A program made the position numbers and the translations under genes. From Hypomyces perniciosus (taxonomy: Eukaryota; Ascomycota; Sordariomycetes; Hypocreales; Hypocreaceae), in NCBI GenBank assembly GCA_008477525.1, contig SPDT01000010.1, forward strand, positions 1,178,001-1,242,000: DNA of 64,000 nucleotides, read 5' to 3'. The notes below the pieces were generated by a model that ran no database searches, had not been told where the DNA came from, and was given only the letters and a program-made list of their open reading frames with translations. This document shows positions 1 to 13,555 of the stretch, piece after piece. How positions within the stretch are numbered: the stretch's first letter is position 1; each line of letters begins with the position of its first letter.

Positions 1-1
1 G

Positions 2-2094
2 AAAAGAGGGCCGGTTGTGGTTTCTAGATCCCCAACTACTATACGTCGACGAAATGGTTTGTTCACGGTATTTCCTAGGAGACATTGCAACAGCTGAGCT
101 GACATGTTGTTTTCTTAAATCAGCTATTGGAGGTTTGTTCCTTATTTTCACAGCTGCACATGCAATTGCTAACATTTTGTTCAGCTCAGTGAGTCCTTTC
201 CAAAGGTGACTATACACATTAAATTAGTGCTGAAGAATGTTCTCCAGCGGTGGCTCATACTCCATCTACTACGCACTTGCGGTTGCTAGCAAAGAGTTGG
301 ATGCTGATCACAGGTTGGTTTGCGCATCTACAAAGAAAAGCAATAGAGCATGACGACTGTTATTCTAGGCCCGACTTCACCAATACGGAACCAGCAATTC
401 AAATTGGACCATTCCCCCAGTGGGGCAATCCAAACAAAATCGTTGCAATGGACCCCTGGGGCCACACGGTTCCTTGGGTTTTCAAAGACACGACGGAGAA
501 GGAGAACGGTATGAGCAACGTCAGCGCCGTTGTACCGAAAGTGCACTAACATTCACCAGTCGATTTGCGACCAACTATCGCCATCACAAAAGCTCACATG
601 AAAGCAAGTACCTTCTGAGTGTTTGCCAGTGCACTGTTCAGGACTTACCAGATATCTTGAGGCAATAGTTACCTGAACTCGAAGAGAGCGTGAAGAATGG
701 ACGACTGTATACTCTTCTCACCTCGTTCATTTCGCCATCCTTGCTAATGTGTTCCAGGGTCCCTGACGGGAAGGTCTGCTTGAATGAGCTTGGGGAGTTG
801 TCAGTTACGAAGATCGCCGTTGAACCAGTATGTTCCAAGCTGCATACTTCTGAGGCATGACGCTAACATCGTTCGAGGTGTGGTATCTTCCTGGTGTTGC
901 AGAGAGGTTTGGCATTGGTGTGTATATGAGAGCATCTGGGGTTATCACTGCTAACACATCTTAGATGAAGGCACTCTACGCCGATCCCTCTTCGAGCACA
1001 CTGGCGGAAGTTACCCAGAAGTGAGTAGTTTTGTCCACTCTCATGTATTGCTGCTCAACACCCATAGTTGATCACCCGTGGCGACATTAAAGTGTTCCTC
1101 CCCCCGATTGGTAAGTCGTTGGAAAAGGTGGCCAAGACCCGACGACTGACACTGCGCAGGCGGTCTCACTGTATACTGTTTCGGAGATCCTGCGAAGATG
1201 TCGGACGAGTCTGTTAGACTGTCCTTGAGGATCCACGACGAGGTATGCCTCATAAAACAAATTATGCAAGGGTTGGGATGATACTGATCTGAGTCAGTGT
1301 AACGGAAGTGACGTGTTTTGTTCAGACATTTGCACCTGCCGACCATATCTGATATTCGGCATAGAAGAAGCTGTCAAGGAGGCACAGAATGGAGGCAGTG
1401 GTGTCGTAATCTACTTTAGAAAAGAGGGCAGGGCGCTTGGAGAGGTGACGAAGGTATGTGCTCCTCCCCAGCTGGCACTTTGGAAATTTACCTGACACCA
1501 ATTTAGTACTGTACAGTCATCCCCTTTCGAAGATCTTGAACTGATGAGATGGAATATTTCTCCTGTAATACCCTACTAACTACAGGAATAGTGGTATACA
1601 ACGCCCGAAAACGTGGTGCTGATCGAGCCTCGGACTACTTCACACGAACAGAAAATATAGCCGGTGTGAAAGACATGCGCTTTCAGGCTCTGATGCCAGA
1701 TATTCTGCACTGGCTAGGTATCAAGAAGATAGATAGGATGCTGAGCATGAGCAAGTAAGTATTGTCAAGGACAAGGGATCACGGAGACTCACATGTTCTA
1801 TAGTATGAAGCACGATGCCATCGTCGGCCAGGGGTGAGTCTCATAGAGTGACTGAATGAATGATGTATGGCGGGCTAATTCCTGTAGAATTCCTATCCAC
1901 GAGAGAGTTGAGCTACCAGAGGAGTTGATACCAGCAGACTCGAGGGTAGAGATCGATGCCAAAATTACAGCTGGTGAGTGGATCATAGTTGTAGGGTTTG
2001 TTCACGACTGACCATACTAGGTTACTTCACAGCTGGCAAGCGACTCACGGAGGACGAATTGAAGTCTGTTGAGGGAAGAATGTGGGAAGAGTAG
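2..2094 (+). CDS. URC1: URC1-like GTP cyclohydrolase II family protein (uracil catabolism), 5'-truncated by the window
   Basis: The gene enters from the left edge; 386 residues and the stop are visible. Exons: 2-56, 124-132, 185-188, 248-313, 369-508, 560-603, 669-706, 758-827, 878-917, 965-1020, 1068-1110, 1160-1242, 1298-1453, 1507-1510, 1592-1754, 1804-1833, 1888-1973, 2021-2094. Every junction keeps phase. The GTP cyclohydrolase II-type zinc motif C-x10-C-x-C appears as ECNGSDVFCSDICTC, followed by the RKEGRALGE motif (RQEGRGIG in RibA). It lacks the riboflavin-type DHBP domain and resembles fungal Urc1/urg1, needed to use uracil as a nitrogen source; the exact reaction is not settled. 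Intron 604-668 is GC-AG. Three exons are only 9, 4 and 4 nt. Family call is firm from motifs; the pathway is by family knowledge. Confidence 0.9.
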
Positions 2095-2341
2095 GCGATC
2101 ACAATATACCCTCAATTTTCAGCGATGGATACTGACAACGAGCATCAGTATTGACCACTAATGGGGGAGCTCCTGCCCCCACTGCCGTCGCACTTCCTGG
2201 CACATCAATCTGCCAACTCTCTTATGTATTTCGAATTCATTCGCTTCAAGCTCGGATCAAGCCCTCATGTGGAGGATGACATTGCGATTAAACTTGGTGC
2301 GGTTCGTGAAGTAAACTGCCAGACTGTCTTGTACCGGGTGT

Positions 2342-2377
<36 letters not shown>

Positions 2378-2795
2378 GTACGTCGTATGCACTCGTATGT
2401 ATGCATATATGAGTAGATCCCTGTTGTACATCGTAACTTGTGACTCATTAGCATTCTCGTCGGCATGGTGCAACGTGGTTGGCCCTACTCCGTATTGCGG
2501 TTGTCGTCCCCGCATTGTCATGCATAGCCGATAACTTGGAGGGAGGGCTGGCCACGTCGCAGCCAAACATTAGCCAAACACCTGAAGCCACATAATTGGC
2601 ACCCAATCCAACCGTTGCGATCAGGTACCAAGCCCCCCCCCAGACTACTTGTCAGCCTTTGAATGCACAAGTGAGGGTCAATTCGTAGTCACTGGAAGGC
2701 GATGATAAAAGAGAGGGGTTGCGCGTAATCATTTGGTGTGCAACTAGTATTCGCACGTCCCAAGATTATAGGATCGTTGTCTTTTAAGATCAAAT
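2095..2795. other. Intergenic region with a GTT microsatellite
   Basis: No convincing gene. It contains a perfect (GTT)n run at about 2343-2376. The glutamine or valine runs it would encode lie in frames without other coding character. A short C-run lies near 2634-2641. The region separates the URC1-like stop from the next gene. Confidence 0.6.
2343..2376. repeat. (GTT)n trinucleotide microsatellite
   Basis: About eleven uninterrupted GTT units lie in intergenic DNA. Confidence 0.95.
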
Positions 2796-3287
2796 ATGGC
2801 ATCTTTTGTTCGATATACAGATAGAGATGCCGATATGGCGCACCAGGGGGACTCTTTGAACCACGACGCAATACCTCGTCGACCTAGACTTCCTCGGGCC
2901 AGCGCGACGGAGCCCTCCATAACGGCACCAAACACCATCAGAGGATCTCTTGTTAGTCCAAGCACTCCCGAAAGAGCAACCGACCTTCTCAGCAAAGTCG
3001 CCTTCTACGCGCCAACTTCAAGCTCCATTGGGCGAATAGCTCCCAACCTATGGAGACACCACATAGAGATTATTACAAATCGGGAGCACCAGGTCCCCTC
3101 GCCCGCAAGTCATGACGTCCAAGAGATGTTAGGCGAGTCTCCTTCAGGTTGGTTTGGACCCCATAGTTAACACCAAAAAAGTTTGGCTGGGCTGACGTGC
3201 TATTTTACAGACTGCTATTTCAGTTTCCCAAGCTTTGAGAACTGGGACGAACGCAAGGAAGATGTATCGAGGGGTGTTTTTGGGTGA
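2796..3287 (+). CDS. Hypothetical protein, 142 aa, two exons
   Basis: Exons 2796-3147 and 3211-3287. The 63-nt intron has donor GTTGGT, a GCTGAC branch site and acceptor TTTTACAG, and its removal extends the frame to a TGA. The protein starts MASFVRYTDRD, has a Ser/Pro/Thr-rich low-complexity middle, and ends with an aromatic/acidic tail, FSFPSFENWDERKED. No signal peptide, membrane segment or domain was recognised. I cannot name a family. The good intron and the conserved-looking tail favour a real gene, but short length and low complexity leave doubt. The next ORF on the same strand (3309-3521) was not linked to it. Confidence 0.5.
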
Positions 3288-3966
3288 ACGACCACCAATA
3301 CAGAGGACATGAGATGCAGCACACCATCTGTTGACCAAACCAACGCCGAGCGAGTACTGCTCAATCCATCACTGATGAGCCGCCAGCTGCTGCGAAGCCA
3401 ACTCGACGCAGAGCCAAGGCTGGGCTCATTTACGAGTTGTGAAGCCTTCCCCAGCTTGGTGCGAGGACGATGCAGCGACGGCAGAAGTAATTACATACCT
3501 GGCATGGGAGGTGTGCCTTAGCGGAGGATTAACTCAAATCACATCGTGCGGATGATGCTCAGTGCATTGTCATGGATCGTGGCAAATTGGTGCATAATTT
3601 GAGAAAACCTCTAAAATCACAAATGTTAGCAAAGGTACTCTGTACGGAGTACTAAGTTAGTTGAGAGAGAATACGAGTACGAGGTACTTTGAATAATGCT
3701 AGATACTACTTTGTAGGCTAGTAGTAGTACTAAGTTATGCCCTGTCCTGGCCATGCACACTTGCATGTGGCTCGTGAGAGAAAGGCATCCACGTGATTAA
3801 CAACCTGATGGTTTCACGGCGCGGGAAAAATGATCTACCGATAAATCTTGGCTCAACTCGCTTAGACCTTAGTCGATGCACACAAGAATTGAAATTATTC
3901 TCACCCCTCCACCAATCTTTTCAGTACCTTTGGATTCTCCAACTGCTCGTACGTTGGCCAGCAATC
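3288..3966. other. Intergenic / promoter region of the ribosomal S1 gene
   Basis: No supported gene. It holds several GTAC-type motifs, such as the TACGGAGTAC near 3647, and stretches rich in TACTA/TAGTA near 3650-3740, typical of intergenic DNA throughout this window. Confidence 0.5.
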
Positions 3967-4980
3967 ATGGCGGTTGGAAAGTGAGTATTCATTCGCAACG
4001 GGACGATAAGATCACACTTCTGATCGACTACAGGAACAAGAGACTCTCCAAGGGCAAGAAGGGCCTTAAGAAGAAGACCGTGGATCCTTTCTCGCGAAAG
4101 GACTGGTACTCAATCAAGGTATGAGCAAAGCACATGTCGCGGCATTTCCCTCCAAGCTCTTGCTGATAATTCGGTGCAATAGGCCCCGAATCCATTCAAC
4201 GTCCGAGAGTGAGTTTATGACATCGTTTGAAGGGGGGGCTCCTTAAGGGCTCGGCTGACGATTCGTCACAGTGTGGGCAAGACACTTGTGAACCGGACAA
4301 CAGGTCTGAAGAACGCCAACGATGCGCTGAAAGGTCGCATCGTCGAGGTCTCGCTGGCCGATCTCCAGAAGGACGAGGATCATGCATTCCGCAAAGTCCG
4401 TCTTCGTGTCGATGAGGTCCAGGGCAAGAACTGCCTGACCAACTTCCACGGACTTGACTTCACATCCGATAAGCTTCGATCACTCGTTCGCAAGTGGCAG
4501 ACTCTCATTGAGGCAAACGTTACCGTCAAAACCACTGACGACTATCTCATCCGCCTCTTTGCCATTGCATTCACCAAGAGGCGTCCCAATCAAATCAAGA
4601 AGACGACCTATGCAGCCTCGTCGCAAATCCGAGCCATTCGACGCAAAATGACCGATATTATCCAGCGAGAGGCCTCGAGCTGCACCCTCACTCAGCTCAC
4701 GTCCAAGCTTATCCCCGAGGTCATTGGACGCGAGATTGAGAAGTCTACCCAGGGAATCTACCCTCTGCAGAATGTGCGTAATCGTGCCCTCGTAGTTTGA
4801 ACTTTGGCTTGGTCGCTGACTGTATTTTCTATGCAGGTTCATATCCGCAAGGTCAAGCTGCTGAAGGCTCCCAAGTTCGATTTGGGCGCTCTGATGGCCC
4901 TTCACGGAGAGTCGGGAACTGATGACCAGGGTCAGAAGGTCGAGCGGGAGTTCAAGGAGCGTGTGTTGGAGGAGGTCTGA
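3967..4980 (+). CDS. RPS1: 40S ribosomal protein S1 (eS1, S3a family)
   Basis: Exons 3967-3980, 4034-4118, 4183-4208, 4272-4773 and 4837-4980 give 256 aa, the usual length for eukaryotic eS1. The N-terminus [19 protein letters not shown] and the segment [20 protein letters not shown] are family hallmarks, and the rest reads through as S3Ae. It is a structural component of the small subunit near the mRNA exit. The tiny first exon (14 nt) and several introns near the 5' end are typical of fungal ribosomal protein genes. Start: the only ATG giving the conserved N-terminus. Confidence 0.97.
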
Positions 4981-5681
4981 AGAGTGCTGCGAACGGAGGG
5001 ACGAAGGCACAGGGAGCCTCGCGGGTGATACACTCATCCCTGGCATTGTTTCGGTCACTGCAAATGGCGTAGCATCACAAGGGTGGCTAGGGTGGGGTTA
5101 GGTAATGTCCCCATGACATGGTAAAAGACTCGGTTGCTTCTTCTCCTATATCTGCGTGATGGCCTTGCATTGAAACAATACCCAGGCATGGTTTTTCAGA
5201 CCCGACCGATTTTGGGCATCGTGGAACCATGGCGGACGTATATGGCCTGCTTGCACGAAGTATCTATGCCTCCTAGTTATATGGATGTCAATAGAATGGT
5301 TTCCTGGACGCTCCAGCAAGTTGGTGTTGAATTATATGATTGCCATCGTGTTACTAGTCCTATGTCAATTGGTTGATCGATGACTTGTTAACATGCTGTC
5401 GCAATGTATTTCGCTCCACATGTCCAAACCATGCCTCAGCCCAGCCCTGTTCTAAAGAAATTCACATCGCCATATCAGAGAGACACACGATAGTAGTAGT
5501 AGTGTCACACGTTTGTAGCATGGAATATGTCATCGTCAAAGTTGCCTCGGTAGTTGAAATATATTGTTTTCCCCTTTGTCAAAGACAATTGAGGAATCGG
5601 AGTGTGGCTGTGGCTCAAACAAAATCAAGTATACTTTGCCAGATGATCAACAGCCTACAGTATTGGAACGTCAGGTTCAGC
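4981..5681. other. Intergenic region between convergent genes
   Basis: It holds the 3' ends of RPS1 (+) and the hydrolase gene (-). Small ORFs here have no coding signature. It includes a short TAG/TAGTAG-rich patch near 5491-5503. No RNA gene recognised. Confidence 0.5.
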
Positions 5682-6878
5682 CTACTCAGGATCCTGCAGA
5701 AATTCCACAACAACTGCTAAGAGTTAGTGAGATAGACAACTAGCCCGGCGCTTTGAGTTACCTTGTCTGAAAGCCTCGGGTTGCTCAGATATTAACCAGT
5801 GCCCAGCGTCAATATCCGCCAAGCGAAAGCGTGGGAAGAACTGTCCAACAAGGGGTAACACATCGTCTGGCACGTATTTGCTTTTCGTACCCCGAATGAA
5901 CAGTGCAGGCTTCTCGTATCGCGTTTCTCTGGGATCTTTATAAGGGAAATCTCCGAGGTGGTCAAGAGAACGACCGAGGATGTCCAGAGGAATGCGGAAC
6001 CTTTGGATCTGATCTTCCGGCGAGCGGTATAGGTTGCCTAGTAGGAACTGTCGAATAGGTAGTGACTGAAACTAAGGTCAGAGATAGTCCAATTGACAAA
6101 CGAGTATGTGAACCACTAACCTCTTCAATGTCCTGAAGAATCCGGTCTGCCTCGGCTTGACGGCTGAGGTTGGCAGCCTGTATTTTCTTCATGCCTCGGA
6201 TATACGACGCAAAACTTCTGCTCAAGTTGGCATCCACTGGTGCATTATCAACTGCCACCACACTCGCAACCAATTCGGGTGAACGCAGTGCCAACGACAT
6301 GGCAGTTTTAGCGCCCCTGACTCTAGCATTAGCCTACGAAGTCGACCTGACTAGATAAATGCTATAAGACTGCCTACATGGAGTGGCCAATTAGGACAGG
6401 GTCTTTCAGGCTGTGACCATGAATGAAGCTCGATACATCTTCGGCCATGGCCACATAGTCATGGCGTGGGTCATGGGGTGATTGGCCATGGTTTCTCAGA
6501 TCCTTCATTCCGATTGCTTAACACCACATTACTTACATCTATATACTGTATTTGAGGTGACTTACCAGGGCATATACGTATGTTCCCAAATCCCGAGCTA
6601 GGGCTCTGTGTTGCTGTGAGTAGGTTTCTAGGGAGGTGGGTGACTGAGGGGAATCAAGCCCACTTGCTAATGCCTCTGTTATTCTTCTTGGATCCGAATA
6701 GTCCATGTAAGAAGATAATTGGGGCTGTTTTCTCGTCTGACTTTGGTTTTGACGGCTCATGAAGATCATACGCAAGTGGTGAGACTGGCTGCGGATAAGT
6801 TCGTTGAGATAGACTTCGGATCTGACAGGATATAGTAAGAGCAGCCCTCGCTGGTCGTTGGGACGGGAAACACCTCAT
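5682..6878 (-). CDS. IMO32: Alpha/beta hydrolase, IMO32/EAT1/ABHD11 type, probably mitochondrial
   Basis: Six exons on the minus strand: 6878-6664, 6605-6566, 6502-6378, 6316-6121, 6071-5762, 5713-5682; 305 aa, all phases consistent. It shows the oxyanion stretch IIFLHGLFGSKKN, then DLRNHGQSPH, the nucleophile elbow GHSMG (Ser about 126), VVAVDNAPVD, and the catalytic-His region DIDAGHWLISEQP. The N-terminal 30 residues are Arg/Ser-rich without acids, suggesting mitochondrial import. Yeast relatives include Imo32 and the ethanol acetyltransferase Eat1, so hydrolase or acyltransferase activity is possible; the substrate cannot be told. I chose the ATG at 6878 because it gives the targeting peptide. 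It shares a 519-bp upstream region with divergent SEC23. Confidence 0.9.
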
Positions 6879-7397
6879 TATGACCACGTTTTCGGAGGAA
6901 GAGAACCAAGGGTGTACGATATTATCCGTCAACAAATTTGGGGAGGTCATAAAAGTTCTACGACCATGAAGTACTAGGTACCTTCCTAGCATAGTACTAC
7001 TAACTATGAAGTACTAACCTAACCTACTAGGTAGTACCTAGTAGTAGTATTTGGATTCATGGGGGAATTGGACTTTACCAGCCACATTGTGGCGGAAGTG
7101 GTGGCGGGTGGGGTTGACAGCTGTCCACAAGGAGTGATTGCAACTGTGTTAGCTACTTCTAGTACACACCTTTCTTACCTACCTCGAAGAACCTCATACC
7201 CGGAGAGCTCTCCTCATATCCCATTTTACAGCCCGAAAACCTACAGCAACCAAGGCCAAGCTGAAGTAGGGTCCCAGTCGCGGGTTGATTTGCTACCAGC
7301 TGACGAGGTCACACGCCCCTCAACTTGCCATTAACTACAATACACTCACTACCTTGCGTCCATTTCTCTACGTCGACCTCTCGACACACAAGCATAG
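6879..7397. promoter_or_regulatory. Divergent intergenic region between the hydrolase gene and SEC23
   Basis: The two starts face away from each other across 519 bp, so this must contain both promoters. The part near 6970-7045 is packed with short overlapping palindrome-like GTACTA/TAGTAC motifs. No TATA box stands out clearly. Confidence 0.5.
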
Positions 7398-10075
<2,678 letters not shown>

Positions 10076-10700
10076 ATAGTTAGTCAAGGTGGTTCACAGC
10101 ACCTCATTCCCGTATAATGATCTGTTCTGGGCAATAAGGCGTGGAAACACTGGGACTGGGAACAGAGGTGGTTTCGATGCACTCAGTAGCCTTGTAGCAG
10201 ACAGACAACCTCTTAGAACTAATGGGATACTGCACTAACTGCTGGTTTTATCACCACAGTTGATGAAACTCAGAATGAAGAATGCCTTTGTCAAGTTCAA
10301 CCTAAGTTGAGACTCAAGTATGGAGAGAAACCCGATTGCGATGGTAAAGAATACGTTTGTGTGGACGATTTCCTTGGTCATCAACGAAGTTCTGTTGTTT
10401 GCATGCAACCGTCAACACGCTCAGGGACTACGAACTAGTACCCGAATGTACGTACCCTGTATGAAATTGCTGTTCTGGCATGGGTTTTGGGAGTCAAACC
10501 CAAAGGTTTTTTAATTGGCTACCAAAAGTCCACACTAGTGCTCAAAAACAACAATCAAGTGGGGCGCGGTTAGGGCAGGTAGCTGGGGCACACATTTTCC
10601 TTTCCACTCTACTTGATCTTGACTTTTCTCATTCCTATACCTCTCCTCCAACTTTACGGCAAGCAAACCACGAGCCTCTGTCGAAACACAAATCGCAAAA
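10076..10700. other. Intergenic / promoter region of RPL12
   Basis: No gene supported. It contains the Sec23 3' end and the L12 upstream region, which becomes pyrimidine-rich near 10590-10660, common before highly expressed fungal genes. Confidence 0.5.
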
Positions 10701-11422
<722 letters not shown>

Positions 11423-11985
11423 ATGGACAAATGTTTGTCCCAGATCTTGACGTTATGACAGTCATAAAGTGGGGAAAGAGGGTCCCATAACACCTCAACC
11501 ACATAGACAAAAATGGAAAAGAATTTTTGCCTGTGTCCGTGACCAACACAAAGTACTCAGCTGTGATGACTGGAGTTCCGAGATGAACCCTCGGCTACAC
11601 TCTGAAATACACCAAATCTGCACTGTGGTTTATTTCTATTTTTGCTCGAGGAAGAATGAAGCAGACCTGATACTCACCTCGACACCCTATCCTTCGATGG
11701 GTGTAGTGGTCCATTAAACAGGCCAATATGAGCAATTGTATCTGCGCCTTCGATTGAGGTTTTATCGTGCGTTCTACCTTTATTACGATTAAGGGACGGC
11801 TAGAGAAAAGCACTTACGCCGAGAACCTGAATTCAATGGCTACCGCGGCAGACAGTACTAGGTAATCAACCACGGCTGGGTCGGCGATTGTTGGTGCCAG
11901 GTAACCAATGTAGTATGAACGGTTTTGTCGAATGTGCCATGCTAGAATGTAAAGCCAAAAAAAAAAAAAACCTCACCGAAACTGT
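11423..11985. other. Intergenic region 3' of RPL12
   Basis: No intact gene. A 14-base A-run lies at about 11957-11970, directly upstream of the decayed ADE4-like segment; the upstream part of that pseudogene could extend into here but is not recognisable. Confidence 0.5.
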
Positions 11986-12396
11986 ATGTGTAATCATGAT
12001 GTCCAAGACATCCTGCCTCGCCAGGCCGTCTTTATGGAGAAGGGTGGCAAGCCACAATTCCGCCAGGTTGCAAAACTTACACACCCGACTTCAAGTTCAT
12101 TCATTTTGATCAGCCCGATATCGTCATGGATGGCATCTTTATCCCATCAAAGTCGACAGAATATGGGTGCTAAGCTGGCTAACAAAATGGAGGAAGTCCT
12201 CGGAGAAGCTGGTATCTAGGACATCGATGTTATTACCCCTGTCCAGCAGACGATGTAGCTGCAGCAGTCGTTTCTGAGAAACTCCACAAGCCGTTGTCAA
12301 ATGGATGTCGAAATTTCATACATCGGTAGAACCTTTATCCAATCCCTTCAAAAAAGCCCGCGTCAAGAACGTTCGCGGGAAGTTGGAAATGGCGGG
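11986..12396 (+). pseudogene. Decayed amidophosphoribosyltransferase (ADE4/PurF-like) fragment
   Basis: Pieces matching the middle of glutamine PRPP amidotransferase occur in the right order but in shifting frames. Around 12005-12070 one frame reads QDILPRQAVFMEK-GGKPQFRQVAK; another then reads YTPDFKFIHFDQPDIVMDGI; the first resumes with SRQNMGAKLANKMEEVLGEAGI, a TAG, and DIDVITPV; a third gives VAAAVVSEKLHKPLSNG; then YIGRTFIQ, and finally KARVKNVRGKLEMAG. At least four frame changes plus internal stops exclude a functional gene. The PRPP-binding VDDSIVRGTT block that should follow is missing. Cause of decay: small indels, not obviously RIP. The functional copy must lie elsewhere. Confidence 0.75.
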
Positions 12397-13555
12397 TCCG
12401 TACGTAAATACTGTAGCCAGCACTGACGCACCTAACGGAGATCGGCAGACGGTAGCTCACTGGTGTCTTAATATTCGCGAAGACATGAGGTAAGGTATCT
12501 ATTGGGACACTCTCGTGCGGCGGACTATGACATCGAACTGACTGATATCCAGTATTCACAATTTAGCACACCTATTCAAATGAGAGATGTCTTTTCGACT
12601 AGATCTTAGCTAGAGAATCCAGTGATTGACCAATATGATCCCAAAATTTTGTTGTTTTAATAGCGATCTATACATTTTTAGCTTTATGTACGAAGTACTC
12701 TGTAGACTCATTATAACAGCAAACATACGGAGTACGGAGTACGGGCGGGACACTTGCTTACCGATGCTGGACCAGTGTTATTATAAAACCCCGAAATAGG
12801 TCTATTGATTTAGTGGCCATGAGGTGGAACGTAGTTTTGAAGAAGTGTATGTCGTATTGAGCCTTAGATCGATCATCCGCCCAGTTTCGCTATTCATCCC
12901 TTCTTAGACAAATTTTTGACTTTATACTCCGTATGTCCAAAAATATTTCAAGCGCTAGGCATCTGTAACAAGTAAAATGGGTTGATAAACGCCGAACACG
13001 ATGGCCTGCCCTTTATACATAAGTTATGCATAGTATTTATTGTTCTTGGTGGGGTGCCAAGGTGCATACCAAGGTCACAGGGTAATCCACAGTTCCGCCT
13101 CGAGGTGGCTTGGGCCACTTGGAGTCAATACCTATTACACTTTCTCCCGTCAAGCAACTTCAACAACGGCACCATTCCTTATTGATAAGTCTGTGGCCCC
13201 CTCCAGCCTTTGAACCCACTGTCCATATTCCCCTACTGATACCACTCCATACTTAGGGATACTACCTTTCGACTTCGCTCTCGACAACCGGACGCCGTTC
13301 CTGCTAACATCGAAGCTGCTCTGGGCGGCTCCAGCGCCTCCGACAAGCACACCTTGGACAAACAGAGGTGCGTGCGTTGTGCCGCTATTGCAGCCGTTGG
13401 TGTTGGCCCAGTGCATGTCAGCGCAAGCCAGCCCCAAATGCCTGTCGGCACCGTCGTCAGCCATGCTGTGAACGGCATTGCTGCTCCTCTGCCAGCGTCC
13501 TTTCCTTGATGGGCTTCACCTGCGCATTTGGCGTTTCTGCTCTTTCATTTCGGGC
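12397..13555. other. Intergenic / promoter region of the O-GlcNAc transferase gene
   Basis: No gene supported. It contains tandem GTAC-type motifs near 12690-12745 (two overlapping CGGAGTACGG units) and a further TACTCCGTATG near 12928. ORFs at 13150-13568 lack coding features and probably lie in the 5' leader of the next gene. Confidence 0.45.

Noticed and set aside
2257..2566. Poly-Gln / poly-Asn / poly-Val ORFs around a GTT repeat
   Set aside because: All three are different frames of one microsatellite; no flanking coding features.
13478..13555. N-terminal extension of the O-GlcNAc transferase
   Set aside because: The frame there starts at TTG; the first ATG in frame is at 13556.
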